From positions 1-30,837 of the forward strand of contig CAZRNB010000022.1 in assembly GCA_964601355.1 (NCBI GenBank): a stretch of DNA of 30,837 nt, in the 5' to 3' direction. The notes beneath the pieces are model-generated. The model saw only the letters and a list, made by a program, of their open reading frames with translations. It did not search any database and was not told where the DNA came from. Position 1 is the first letter of the stretch, and every line of letters begins with the position of its first letter. A program made the translations under genes and the position numbers. Positions 16,101-23,805 of this stretch are shown here, piece by piece. The stretch is from CAZRNB01 sp964601355 (GTDB lineage: Bacteria; Planctomycetota; Phycisphaerae; Sedimentisphaerales; Anaerobacaceae).

Positions 16101-16871
16101 GTTCAGAGGTGTGGTATTATTAGCTTGAAGGTTAAAAAAACCTGCGGTAAAACCGCAGGCTAAATATTTATCCGCCTCGGCGGATTTAGCCCCGCGTTTT
16201 ACGCGGGGTTCCAGTGAATGCCCCGCAATTTCCGAAACGGTGAGCCTGAAAGCCATCGACAAATCCGAATCCGGCGAAAGCGGCGCCTCCCGCGGCATAA
16301 GACCCGGCTTTTCAATACGAAGCACAACCTCATCACCCGCCTTTACTCCCAGCTTTTCCGCCAAGGGCTCGTTTAAAATAATTCCTTCGACATCAAAATC
16401 CCGCCTAAAAGGGCCAGACCCCCAAATAAATTTGGGGGCTAAACAAAAAAATCTCTCATTAACGCCGAGCACCTGGATTCGATTTGCCCTCTTTGTACCG
16501 TCACTATTGGCAATTAGGCCGCGTAATTGCAGCACAGGAGCAACGGCTGTGCTTAATTCCTTCTCCAGCTCGTCAGCCAGAGCGGCTCTAAAAAAACCAT
16601 TTTGCTTAACAAGAGCCAGTTGTGTGTTACCCAATCGCCTCTGCAACATAATCCCAAGGCTGTGACGCATTGAATCGCCCACTGCCAAAGCGCCTGTTAA
16701 GACGGAAGCAGCGACTACGACGGCCAGGAACACTGCCAGATTTGTCCTCCAGTAAAATATTATACTTTTTTTAGCAATTGTTGATGGACGAAGGACGATG
16801 GAAGATGGACGAATTTCCTCATCTCTCGTCCCTCGTCCCTCGTCTCTCGTCTTTCGTCTTTCGCCCATCAT
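13153..16871 (-). CDS. giant FtsX/LolC-type ABC transporter permease, split by an artificial gap
   Basis: As deposited, the gene is broken by 100 N (15930-16029) flanked by an identical 55-bp stretch. Removing the N and one copy removes 155 bp and joins both halves in frame into 1187 residues. Layout: an N-terminal span (NLAVFLAVVVAASVLTGALAVGDSM), a large extracytoplasmic MacB-like domain, an FtsX block (LFLIIAALILMGLIFVFGVENRSEQIGLFLAVGF), extra spans, a second extracytoplasmic domain, and a C-terminal FtsX block (VVLRNMLERRGELAMLRAVGFDK). This tandem design resembles planctomycete-type LolCE-like lipoprotein or envelope exporters. ATG 16871 overlaps the ATPase stop (ATGA). At least five repeat insertions are translated within it: the heptamer-rich first about 25 codons, elements A3 and A4, a heptamer block at 15568 and element A2. 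Confidence 0.85.
14547..14601 (-). repeat. double-hairpin palindromic element A2 (in permease gene)
   Basis: Hairpin CCCCACGtgaaaCGTGGGG, centre GCTAAATGTTTAGC, hairpin CCCCCCAAtttATTGGGGGG. On the minus strand it encodes INWGAKHLAPRFTWG in the linker between FtsX blocks of the permease. The centre has one base change (ATA to ATG); the frame is kept. Confidence 0.9.
15568..15602. repeat. five heptamers GACGAGC inside permease gene
   Basis: Exactly five 7-bp units: GACGAGC, GACGAGC, GACGGGC, AACGAGC, GACGGAC. They are translated on the minus strand as part of VARRSSLVP in the extracytoplasmic domain of the permease. Confidence 0.85.
15757..15784. repeat. TCCGCC-n-GGCGGA mini-palindrome, copy 2, in permease gene
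   Basis: TCCGCCgaAGGCGGA followed by TTCATTTAGCTCG, related to 2644-2668. It is translated on the minus strand as ELNESAFGGL within the permease without breaking the frame. Confidence 0.6.
15930..16029. other. assembly gap (100 N) with duplicated flanks
   Basis: The 55 bases before the gap (15875-15929) and the 55 after it (16030-16084) are identical. Two contig ends that overlap were probably joined with a default 100-N spacer. Collapsing them restores one intact permease frame. Confidence 0.95.
16139..16210 (-). repeat. double-hairpin palindromic element A3 with nested insertion (in permease gene)
   Basis: Hairpin CCTGCGGtaaaaCCGCAGG, then a centre interrupted by TCCGCCtcGGCGGA (16171-16184) with TTTA on both sides, then hairpin CCCCGCGttttaCGCGGGG. 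On the minus strand it is read as PRVKRGAKSAEADKYLACG. The 18-bp interruption (14 bp plus a 4-bp TTTA duplication) preserves the frame. Confidence 0.9.
16418..16443 (-). repeat. half element A4 (in permease gene)
   Basis: A single arm, ACCCCCAAataaATTTGGGGG followed by CTAAA. It encodes LAPKFIWG on the minus strand. A degenerate second arm (CCCGCCTAAAAGGG) lies at 16400-16413. It looks like an eroded or partial copy. Confidence 0.7.
16780..16865. repeat. GACGA/TCGTC heptamer repeat at permease gene start
   Basis: Runs of TCGTCCCTCGTCTCTCGTC with period 7 on one side and GGACGAAGGACGATGGAAG on the other form an inverted repeat. It encodes the first residues of the permease (RRKTRDEGRGTRDEEIRPSS), ahead of the first membrane span. 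Confidence 0.8.
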
Positions 16872-17560
16872 TGTAGATAGCCCCTCTCTTTTAAGAGGCC
16901 GTTGGTCAATTCATAAACTTTGCCAATGCGTTCTGCCAGGTGGAGCGAATGTGTAACGACTATCAGGGCAATACCTTCACTGCGGTTTAATTCGACCAAT
17001 AAATCTGCTGTCGCTTCGGCGGTTTTACTATCCAAAGAGCCGGTCGGCTCATCAGCGAGCAAAAGTCGGGGCCTATTTATCAAAGCCCTTACAACGGCTA
17101 CTCGCTGACGCTGGCCGCCCGAAAGCTCGCCGGGTCGATGACACAAAAAGTCCTCAAGTCCTACACGCCCCAGCAATTCAACCGCACGCCCCTGAGCGAC
17201 CCTCCGTGATTCTCTATTTTTGCTCACCAATGTAGGCACAAGCACATTTTCAAGCACCGTACATTGAGGCAAAAGATGATGAAGCTGGAAGACAAAACCG
17301 ATTTCACGGTTGCGAATCCCTGCCAATTGAAAATCGTTCATCTGGGCGAGGTCTCTTCCTTCAAAAAGAACCTTTCCTGTCGTGGGATGGTCAAGGGTGC
17401 CCATTATATTCAGCAGCGTGCTTTTGCCGCTGCCAGACGGTCCAACAACCACCAGAGATTGACCTTTGGCCACCTTTAGCGTGACGCCTTTTAAAACATA
17501 AACACCTTCATTATCCGCCGGCATCTCGTATTTTTTTGTTACTTCAATAAGCTCAAGCAT
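16868..17560 (-). CDS. LolD/MacB-type ABC transporter ATPase
   Basis: A 230-residue ATPase starting MLELIEVTKKY at ATG 17560; a GTG at 17569 would add three residues and overlap the upstream stop. Walker A is GPSGSGKST (40-48), with a Q-loop in FVFQLHHLLPQ. The LSGGQRQRVAV signature, Walker B LLLADEPTGSLD and switch VVTHS are all intact. The FQ.HHLLP and SLDS features match the LolD/MacB/FtsE group that energises FtsX-type permeases by mechanotransmission, not substrate channelling. The gene overlaps the permease by ATGA and follows the glycosyltransferase stop by 5 nt, so the two transporter genes are one unit. The likely task is lipoprotein or lipid extraction from the membrane, or export of an envelope component. 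Confidence 0.92.
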   Translation of the reverse strand: MLELIEVTKKYEMPADNEGVYVLKGVTLKVAKGQSLVVVGPSGSGKSTLLNIMGTLDHPTTGKVLFEGRDLAQMNDFQLAGIRNREIGFVFQLHHLLPQCTVLENVLVPTLVSKNRESRRVAQGRAVELLGRVGLEDFLCHRPGELSGGQRQRVAVVRALINRPRLLLADEPTGSLDSKTAEATADLLVELNRSEGIALIVVTHSLHLAERIGKVYELTNGLLKERGYLQ

Positions 17561-17565
17561 AATAT

Positions 17566-18867
17566 TCACAAATATTTACGAGTAATTCCTTCATATATAC
17601 GCATTATCTCTTTGGCAGTTTGCTCAACATTAAATTTTTCAAAAACCGCCCTTCTTCCTTTTTCTCCGAGGTTCCTCGCATAATCCGGGTCGAGCAATAT
17701 CGGCTTTAATGCTTCGACGAGGGAAGTCACGTTATTCGGCTCAAATAACACACCTCCGCCGGTTATTTCCAGCAATTCCGGAAATACTCCGCTCGCAGGC
17801 TGAACGACCGGCACGCCGGATGCAATGGCCTCAATCGCATACAATCCGTAGGCAGCAGGCTTTTTCTCAGGAACCGACAGCACCGAAAGGGTTTGTAAAA
17901 ATGCAAGATTGGAGGCCATGTCAAAGCTCGGTAAAAATTCCACATCACTAACCAGACCCAAATAGTCCAATTTTCGCTTGATCGTGTTTATAAAATCTTC
18001 GTCGTCGGCTCTTTTGCCGCCGGCTATTTTTAACTGTATATTCTTTAGCTTTTCGTTTTTCTTCAGCTCCGCAAAAGCATCAATCAATATGTCTAAACCT
18101 TTATCCTGACACATTCGTGAAAGAAAACCAATCGTGGGTATTTGCGGGCTGACATTGACCTGTTCAAATTCATCAAGCGAAATGCCGACATGAACAACAT
18201 GTATCTTTGCTGACGGCAGAGCTAATCTTTGCTCCATAACACCGGCGTAATATTTACTTACCGCGATAAATACATCCACATTGCGTGAGCTTTCGGCAAG
18301 CAGGCTCCATGCCTTTTCCACATACGGCGATGTCAAGCTATTCAGGAATTCATCCTCATCCTGAAGCAAACACGCCACAGGAACACCAAGTCTATTTTTA
18401 ATATTTTTGGTAAGTCCTGCTAAAAGAATATTAGACAAACAAACAATATCAGGTTTGTTGTCCGGCAGAGCCAGCCAATCAACAAGTCTATCCAATTCTT
18501 TCTTTTGTCGTCCGTGCTCACCTGCCAGCATTGATATTGTCGCCTCACCCAAATCCCTCGCGTTTGTCATCCCTGCCTTGCGTCCGGCCCAGCGCAATAG
18601 AATCGGCTGATCGAAAAAACGGTCGAGCCAGTGGGGAGCTCTCCGAAAAAAGCTGGATTTTTGCTGCAGGTACACATTGATCCCGCCGAAAAAAATGGGC
18701 GAGCTTACGATAGAATCCGCATTGTCACTCTGTAAAGGCAAATAAAGGGGAACCATCAGGACATCATGTCCCGCGCTACGCATAGCTTTTACAATCGCAA
18801 TATCCCGCAAACAATTCTCGCAATAGAAACTACCGCCCGAACCTGGTGTTATTTGAACAATTCGCAT
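17566..18867 (-). CDS. GT4-family glycosyltransferase
   Basis: A 433-residue GT-B glycosyltransferase. The N-terminal domain begins MRIVQITPGSGGSFYCENCLRD, with the glycine-rich acceptor loop of GT4 enzymes; two cysteines there are unusual. The C-terminal donor-binding domain shows IGFLSRMCQDKGLDILIDAF and the E-x7-E region EKKPAAYGLYAIEAIASG. GVPVVQPASGVFPELLE and a C-terminal closing helix follow. It has no signal peptide or membrane span, so it acts at the inner face of the membrane, moving a sugar from a nucleotide-sugar donor to an unknown acceptor. It directly precedes the LolD-like ATPase, so the sugar product may be linked to the exported envelope material. Confidence 0.85.
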   Translation of the reverse strand: MRIVQITPGSGGSFYCENCLRDIAIVKAMRSAGHDVLMVPLYLPLQSDNADSIVSSPIFFGGINVYLQQKSSFFRRAPHWLDRFFDQPILLRWAGRKAGMTNARDLGEATISMLAGEHGRQKKELDRLVDWLALPDNKPDIVCLSNILLAGLTKNIKNRLGVPVACLLQDEDEFLNSLTSPYVEKAWSLLAESSRNVDVFIAVSKYYAGVMEQRLALPSAKIHVVHVGISLDEFEQVNVSPQIPTIGFLSRMCQDKGLDILIDAFAELKKNEKLKNIQLKIAGGKRADDEDFINTIKRKLDYLGLVSDVEFLPSFDMASNLAFLQTLSVLSVPEKKPAAYGLYAIEAIASGVPVVQPASGVFPELLEITGGGVLFEPNNVTSLVEALKPILLDPDYARNLGEKGRRAVFEKFNVEQTAKEIMRIYEGITRKYL

Positions 18868-18914
18868 AATATCAAGAGAATACCGAATACAGGAGACAGA
18901 ATACAGAATTTTGA

Positions 18915-20306
18915 CTATTTGCTGTTTTCTGCCCCAAATGCATAGATGAATCCATCATCGCAGCCAATGACTACCATGCCGTAAGCTACGGCCGGCGAGG
19001 AGGTAATTGCCTCGCCGATTTCATAAGACCATACGAGTTTCCCTTTAGAAAGTTCTAACATATAAAGCCGACCATCTTCCGAGCCAACAACTACTTTGTC
19101 CCCGCATATAACCGGCGAGCTATCGACCTCGTCCAATGTCACAAACTCCCAAAGCGGCTTTCCATCCTCACGGCGCAGACAGTGAACGCGTTTATCCCGG
19201 CCTCCAAAAATAACAACATCTTCGCCGACAGCAGGAGATGAGAAGATTGGCGAATCGCCGGCTGTAAATTTCCAGATAATTTTCCCTTTAGAAATATCAG
19301 CGCATATAAAAACGCCGTCATAATTGCCGACATATACACGCCCCCGCAGAAGGGCCGGCGAAGCAGCGATAAACGAGCCGGTATCTATCCCAGCTATTTC
19401 TTTGCTGTCAGTCAGCGAAATAACATGAATCATCGCATCACATCCGCCAAATACAGCTATACTCGTCGCTCGTCCCTCATCCATTCTCCGTAGCGGCCCC
19501 GACTTGTCGGGGGCTACTGCGAAGGATGAATCGCTCGTCCCTCGTCCTTCGACAGCAGGTGAGCCGTTAATGTAGTTTTGTGTTTCATAAGTCCATACAG
19601 CTTTGCCGGTTGCTGAATCCACACAATGCAGCTTGTTATCGTAGCTGCCAACAAGTATCCATACGTTCTGATGGGTGGCATCCTCAAGCGCAGCTTGGGG
19701 ATGGTTTGGCTCGGTATTTATGTTGAGGTGACCATCGCCAAAACTTTCGGTTTTGACGCTGCCACCCGGCCTTGTCCAATTGGCGGAGCCGAGGATTTTG
19801 CCGTCTGTATGATATTTCCACTGCAGTTTTCCTGTTTTAGCGTCAATTGCATAAAGAAAATTATCCGAAGAGCCTGTAAAAACTGTGCTTTCTATTAGAC
19901 ATGGTGCTGCCTCCACTGCGCCACCAGTCGTGTATGCCCACAGTTGGCGTCCATCTTTTAAATCAATCGCATATATATTGGCATCGGACGAGCCGACAAA
20001 AACAAGTCCATCACCTATAACCGGCGAAGATTTGACACTTCCTTCAGTCTTAAATTTCCAAACAAGTCTTAGCTTACCAGGCAGGCTGCCGGATGCTCTG
20101 CCTAAAAGTCTTTGTTCGCCTCTGAACATTGGCCAGTTGCCTTTTGGCAGGGTCAATCCTTCGTTGGAGTCCAAACCCCGCCTAAAAGGCGGGGCTAAAT
20201 ATTTATCCCCACGTTTCACGTGGGGTTTAATTAAAATCGCTGCAATTATTAAACACACCACGGCGATAATTACAGCAACTAAAGCAGTTTTTATTCCAAC
20301 CCTCAT
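18915..20306 (-). CDS. membrane-anchored PQQ-like beta-propeller carrying three repeat families
   Basis: A 463-residue protein with an N-terminal anchor (TALVAVIIAVVCLIIAAILI) and a propeller with BamB/YncE-like blades such as GLVFVGSSDANIYAIDLKDG and VVVGSEDGRLYMLELSKGKLVW. Three foreign-looking stretches interrupt it: KPHVKRGDKYLAPPFRRG after the anchor (element A5), GGSVKTESFGDGHLNINT and PQAALEDAT (REP-like pair B1), and GRGTSDSSFAVAPDKSGPLR (heptamer repeat with a nested hairpin). All keep the frame and lie between strands of the propeller, so the fold could tolerate them as loops. No ribosome site stands out before ATG 20306. Its ligand is unknown. Confidence 0.8.
   Translation of the reverse strand: MRVGIKTALVAVIIAVVCLIIAAILIKPHVKRGDKYLAPPFRRGLDSNEGLTLPKGNWPMFRGEQRLLGRASGSLPGKLRLVWKFKTEGSVKSSPVIGDGLVFVGSSDANIYAIDLKDGRQLWAYTTGGAVEAAPCLIESTVFTGSSDNFLYAIDAKTGKLQWKYHTDGKILGSANWTRPGGSVKTESFGDGHLNINTEPNHPQAALEDATHQNVWILVGSYDNKLHCVDSATGKAVWTYETQNYINGSPAVEGRGTSDSSFAVAPDKSGPLRRMDEGRATSIAVFGGCDAMIHVISLTDSKEIAGIDTGSFIAASPALLRGRVYVGNYDGVFICADISKGKIIWKFTAGDSPIFSSPAVGEDVVIFGGRDKRVHCLRREDGKPLWEFVTLDEVDSSPVICGDKVVVGSEDGRLYMLELSKGKLVWSYEIGEAITSSPAVAYGMVVIGCDDGFIYAFGAENSK
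19462..19552. repeat. heptamer repeat with nested hairpin, inside propeller gene
   Basis: Two blocks of TCGTCCCTCGTCC-type sequence flank GTAGCGGCCCCGAC-tt-GTCGGGGGCTAC (19490-19517). The whole is translated in the propeller as GRGTSDSSFAVAPDKSGPLR and RRMDEGRATS. Confidence 0.8.
19673..19767. repeat. REP-like inverted pair B1, inside propeller gene
   Basis: Outer unit GGGTGGCATCCTCAAGC...GCTTGGGGATGG and an inverted partner CCATCGCC...GACGCTGCCACCC, about 95 bp in all. The termini are mutually inverted. Translated in frame in the propeller. Related pairs are at 23672-23795 and 28281-28391. Confidence 0.85.
20174..20227 (-). repeat. double-hairpin palindromic element A5 (in propeller gene)
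   Basis: Hairpin CCCCGCCtaaaaGGCGGGG, centre GCTAAATATTTATC, hairpin CCCCACGtttcaCGTGGGG. The minus-strand reading is PHVKRGDKYLAPPFRRG. One base of the centre is changed (AGC to ATC), turning A to D. Confidence 0.9.
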
Positions 20307-20345
20307 GCCATGATGATAACAGACTAATTCGAAAGGCTCAAGTCT

Positions 20346-21233
20346 TTAGTCTTTTGTGCCTGCGGCCAGGATTGCCGCTCCAAGTGCACCGGTCATTTGA
20401 GGATCGGGCGATATGGTTACTTTCTTTCCGAGAACTGATTGCAAAGCATCATTCATACCTGTAATCATTGCCACTCCGCCGGTGAAAATGATGGGCGGCT
20501 CGACACTGCGTCCTGCTATCGCTGCAATGCGGTTTGAAATTGCCGTCTGAACTCCGGCAATAATATCTTCTCTTGCCGCCCCGGCAGCAAGCAGCCCAAC
20601 AATCTCGGTCTCGGCAAAAACCACGCACATGCTGCTTATCGCTGCGGGATTTTTGCTTTTTGCCGCCAATCTTCCGAGAGATTCAAGCGGCACAGCGAGA
20701 CGCTCGGCAACAACCTCCAGAAATCGACCCGTACCGGCTGCGCAGCGGTCGTTCATGGCAAAATCACGAACCTTACCATCTTTATCAAGACGAATTATCT
20801 TGCTGTCCTGTCCGCCAATATCAATAACGGTCTGTACCTGCGGAACAAGCTGACGTACTCCGACAGCGTGACATGTAATCTCGGTTATCGTTCCATCGGC
20901 AATACTAACGGCGTTTCTTCCATAACCTGTTGCTGTGACTCTGCCGACATCCTTTCTATTAATGTTATTATCCTTTAAGAGCCTCTCAAAAAGCTCCTTT
21001 GCAAGTTTATCCTGCTCAACGCCCTGATCTGCCAATCCCTTTGCCACGATCTGGAGTTTCGAAACTTCAGGAAAACCGAATTGTGAACCCCCGGTAAAAC
21101 CGGGGGCTAAATATTTTTTGTATTTAGCCCCACGTTTTACGTGGGGTTCGTGCTTTCGGCAAGCTTTTGTATCGGCGTCTATCAGAACTACCTTTATTGT
21201 CCTTGAGCCTGCATCTATTCCTGCAAAAATCAT
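20346..21233 (-). CDS. HgdC/BadF-type ATPase, activator of 2-hydroxyacyl-CoA dehydratase-like enzymes
   Basis: A 295-residue ASKHA-fold ATPase. Phosphate-binding motifs GIDAGSRTIKVVLID (5-19) and VIDIGGQDSKIIRLD (136-150) are present, as is IIFTGGV near the end. C164 (RCAAGTGRF) and C203 (MCVVFAETE) match the two cysteines per subunit that hold the single 4Fe-4S cluster between the two monomers in HgdC-type activators. Such proteins inject one low-potential electron into the partner enzyme at the cost of ATP. Residues 29-49 (EPHVKRGAKYKKYLAPGFTGG) are encoded by a palindromic element and sit in a loop after the third strand; relatives lack such a segment. The stop overlaps the start of nothing, but the next gene upstream overlaps it by 4 nt, so it is co-expressed with the HgdB-type subunits. 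Confidence 0.9.
   Translation of the reverse strand: MIFAGIDAGSRTIKVVLIDADTKACRKHEPHVKRGAKYKKYLAPGFTGGSQFGFPEVSKLQIVAKGLADQGVEQDKLAKELFERLLKDNNINRKDVGRVTATGYGRNAVSIADGTITEITCHAVGVRQLVPQVQTVIDIGGQDSKIIRLDKDGKVRDFAMNDRCAAGTGRFLEVVAERLAVPLESLGRLAAKSKNPAAISSMCVVFAETEIVGLLAAGAAREDIIAGVQTAISNRIAAIAGRSVEPPIIFTGGVAMITGMNDALQSVLGKKVTISPDPQMTGALGAAILAAGTKD
21086..21148 (-). repeat. double-hairpin palindromic element A6 (in activator gene)
   Basis: Hairpin CCCCCGGtaaaaCCGGGGG, an extended centre GCTAAATATTTTTTGTATTTAGC (9 bp longer than usual), hairpin CCCCACGttttaCGTGGGG. The extra 9 bp add three residues (KKY) and keep the frame. Confidence 0.9.
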
Positions 21234-22612
21234 CTTCCTCTCCGTAGCTTCACTGTTTCAACCAATGCTTCCAGACGCGTGCGGATCGTTGCACCCATAG
21301 AATCCGTCACCGGCGGCACTTCAATCTCTACCACCGGGACGCCCAGCTTATTCTGCACGATGTCACTTATAACTCGGCCTTCCAAAGCACAGTGACTTGC
21401 CCCCGGAATACGGGAGATCAAGACCGCTTCCGAACCGAACCTGTGAATATCATCGCATATTCGTTCCGCCCTGTCGACTGATGAGCCGACCATAGGATCG
21501 GCAAGGGCCATCTGTGCCAGGGCATCCATCGGCTGCAGATCTTGCGGAATTGTATCCAGTGCGTGCGTAAAAAGATATTCCGTTCCGCATATTCTGCCGC
21601 CACAATCTTCCAGAAGATTCATTACCCGCAAATCTGCAACGGGATTAACCCAAAAAATCCTTGCAGCGTCAGAATTGAGGATACCTTCATTTTTTTGAAC
21701 GCGATGTTTGACCTCACCAAGTAAATCTTTTAGAACTTCGATAGTCTCGTTTAAGTCGGAACAAAAATGTATCGCCAGCATTTCTGCGATAAGCATTTCA
21801 AGAGCCGGCATTGGACACAGCTCAGCGATGAACACAATCTGCCGCAGCTCCGCTAAAAGTCCTCGAACAATATTTGCCTTTCGGATTCCCGCTGAAAGTT
21901 TTTTATCATCCAGCTTTTGTCCTGTGAAATCTTCCAGGATTTTCTTGAGACGTTGAAGTTCTGATTTGACAAATTCAACCTGGCACTGTGGTGCTGAGAA
22001 ACCACCTGACAGCAGCACTGTTGCTTCGTTGGGTTCATGGTGACGGCGGTGGGGAATTTCCCACCACACAATAGGATAGCCCAGGCCAGCCAACCGCTGT
22101 GCAATAGCTGAAAAATCGTCGCAGGTGGCACCTACACTGCAAACAAGCAAGTCCGGTATCGGAAAATGCTCCTCGCTAACGAAAGCTCCGAGCATTGCAC
22201 GCACCGGACAAAAAGATTCATCTATACCGAGCGAATCGGCGATGCTAAAAAGCCTGTCGCTTAGCTCCATAACGCACGGTATCCACCAGGCTCCATCAGG
22301 ATAAAAAGCGACAACATTATCCAGCGAATACGCCATCACCGGGATAGTGCCGAGGTCTTTCATAGTCCCAACGATAATTTTGCCGTCGGCACGCGCCTGG
22401 TGCAAACGGTCTTCTTCGGTAAGCAGAAAATTCCAGAGCCTAAGAGCCGCAGCGGAGTTATCATATCGCAATTTTAAAAGCCGATAATCCCCGTCACCAA
22501 CATGCCGGCTTATCGGCCCGCCATAGACTGGCTCCTTCAAGCCTGCTCTATGCAACTGCTCATAGCGATGATCCCACTCCTTGAGCATTATTCGTTTTGG
22601 TACGTCACTCAA
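21230..22612 (-). CDS. HgdB/BcrC-family 2-hydroxyacyl-CoA dehydratase-like subunit, divergent
   Basis: A 460-residue protein of the HgdB/BcrB/C family, recognised by its two-domain pattern, the C-terminal block ISRIPGASHCALEGRVISDIV and VPVVEIEVPPV. It overlaps the activator by 4 nt. Family members bind a 4Fe-4S or double-cubane cluster through three cysteines in the first domain. Here FCPVRAMLGAF and VCSVGATCDDF supply the second and third positions, while the first (usually in a CxYxPxEL segment) is replaced by GTMKDLGTIPVM. The cluster may be differently bound or absent, so this may be a structural or substrate-binding partner of the neighbouring subunits. No CoA-transferase or other acyl-CoA gene is nearby, so the substrate is unknown. 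Confidence 0.75.
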   Translation of the reverse strand: MSDVPKRIMLKEWDHRYEQLHRAGLKEPVYGGPISRHVGDGDYRLLKLRYDNSAAALRLWNFLLTEEDRLHQARADGKIIVGTMKDLGTIPVMAYSLDNVVAFYPDGAWWIPCVMELSDRLFSIADSLGIDESFCPVRAMLGAFVSEEHFPIPDLLVCSVGATCDDFSAIAQRLAGLGYPIVWWEIPHRRHHEPNEATVLLSGGFSAPQCQVEFVKSELQRLKKILEDFTGQKLDDKKLSAGIRKANIVRGLLAELRQIVFIAELCPMPALEMLIAEMLAIHFCSDLNETIEVLKDLLGEVKHRVQKNEGILNSDAARIFWVNPVADLRVMNLLEDCGGRICGTEYLFTHALDTIPQDLQPMDALAQMALADPMVGSSVDRAERICDDIHRFGSEAVLISRIPGASHCALEGRVISDIVQNKLGVPVVEIEVPPVTDSMGATIRTRLEALVETVKLRRGR

Positions 22613-23625
22613 GATAATGTCTCCAAAAACGCACGGATGCGATTCGCCTCCCGGTTCGTGTAATCTGCACCATCTCCGGCTGCATCAATATCGAGAACAG
22701 GAATATTTACACAATCCTTTAATCGTTTAAGCTCGCCGTGCCACATATCGCACCACAGGAAACGCCGAAAGATAATTCCCTGTACGTCTCTTTCTTTGAG
22801 ATGCCGATTAAACCAAATATAAAACTCATCATTCGGCCTGCGTGATACATCATAAATGCCGCCAAAATACGCATTAGCCAGCTCTATTAACGGATTATCA
22901 CGGATATTTCTGCGGTCAAAGGGCGGAGGTAATCCGCGCTCTCCTGTTTCCGTGGCGTCTAAAACAACTCGTCCACCAGAGTCTTCGATGCAATCAAAAA
23001 TCTGGAAGTCCTGTTTAAGTAACGGCCCACCGACGATTGCCAAAGGTATGCCCTTGAACCCCGCAATAAATTGCGGGGCTAAATATTTAGCCCCACGTTT
23101 CACGTGGGGTTTACCTTGCCGATTAAATTCTGCAATCGACTCCGAATATTGACGGCAGGACATATATCCTCTCGCTGCACGAACGGACGCTCTGGCGATA
23201 TCATAATCGAGCATCTCCTTTACCAGCTCATCATTTAAAGGTGACTTTCCGCCGAGAAGGACGAGAAACCGACCAAGCCGCTTTAATTCGTCAAGATAAT
23301 ATTTTTGTGAGGTAACGTTCTGCCACGTTTTTGGAACGTTCATAAGAAAAACGGGCAGTGAACATTGTCGCATAAGCATATCAGATGCCCTTCGCATCTG
23401 GTCGCATACGGTTGTCACAATAACGGCGGCGGCATTTTTTTCTTTCATCACGTCACTGATAAAAGACCGAACATAAGGACAAACGCCTTCTATAGGTATC
23501 ATTGAAAAGGACGAATCTGCCGCGCTGGGCACTATTCGGCCCGGCTGAAAACCGTGCGCCGCTATCCATTCAGCGGGTACATACGGGCACGTATAGATAA
23601 TTCTTTTCATCGGTTTAACCACCAC
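22609..23625 (-). CDS. HgdB-family 2-hydroxyacyl-CoA dehydratase / reductase-like subunit
   Basis: A 338-residue member of the HgdB family. GTG 23625 has AAAGG 8 nt upstream; ATG 23610 would give the family-typical start MKRIIYTCPYVP. The three cluster cysteines are in YTCPYVPAEWIAAHG, EGVCPYVRSF and TTVCDQMRRASD, the standard spacing. Between the first domain (ending ESIAEFNRQGK) and the second Rossmann-like domain (GIPLAIVGGPLL) lies PHVKRGAKYLAPQFIAGF, encoded by a palindromic element at a natural domain linker. The C-terminal part (RRFLWCDMWHGELKRL, VPVLDIDAAG) matches family position. Stop overlaps the next gene's start by 4 nt. Likely an ATP-activated low-potential reductase subunit. 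Confidence 0.85.
   Translation of the reverse strand: MVVKPMKRIIYTCPYVPAEWIAAHGFQPGRIVPSAADSSFSMIPIEGVCPYVRSFISDVMKEKNAAAVIVTTVCDQMRRASDMLMRQCSLPVFLMNVPKTWQNVTSQKYYLDELKRLGRFLVLLGGKSPLNDELVKEMLDYDIARASVRAARGYMSCRQYSESIAEFNRQGKPHVKRGAKYLAPQFIAGFKGIPLAIVGGPLLKQDFQIFDCIEDSGGRVVLDATETGERGLPPPFDRRNIRDNPLIELANAYFGGIYDVSRRPNDEFYIWFNRHLKERDVQGIIFRRFLWCDMWHGELKRLKDCVNIPVLDIDAAGDGADYTNREANRIRAFLETLS
23057..23111 (-). repeat. double-hairpin palindromic element A7 (in HgdB-like gene)
   Basis: Hairpin CCCCGCAAtaaaTTGCGGGG, centre GCTAAATATTTAGC, hairpin CCCCACGtttcaCGTGGGG. Read as PHVKRGAKYLAPQFIAG at the domain linker. Confidence 0.92.
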
Positions 23626-23671
23626 GTTGCTTACCTTTCGCGTAATAAATCAAAGACTCTGTCGAGTCTGT

Positions 23672-23795
23672 GTGGCAGCCTCAAGCGCAGCTTGGGGATG
23701 GCTGAATTCTGTAGTGACATAGCAAACGTCCATCGCCAAGGCCTTCCGCCTTCGTAGCCTACGGCGGAGTAGGCTTGGCCTTGACGCTGCCACCC
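23672..23795. repeat. REP-like inverted pair B2 in spacer
   Basis: GTGGCAGCCTCAAGCGCAGC... GGGGATGG and an inverted partner ending GACGCTGCCACCC. A further palindrome-like block (CCGCCTTCGTAGCC-TACGGCGGAGTAGG) is nested in the second unit. It fills most of the 180-bp spacer between two HgdB-like genes. Confidence 0.85.
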
Positions 23796-23805
23796 GATGT
23801 AATTT

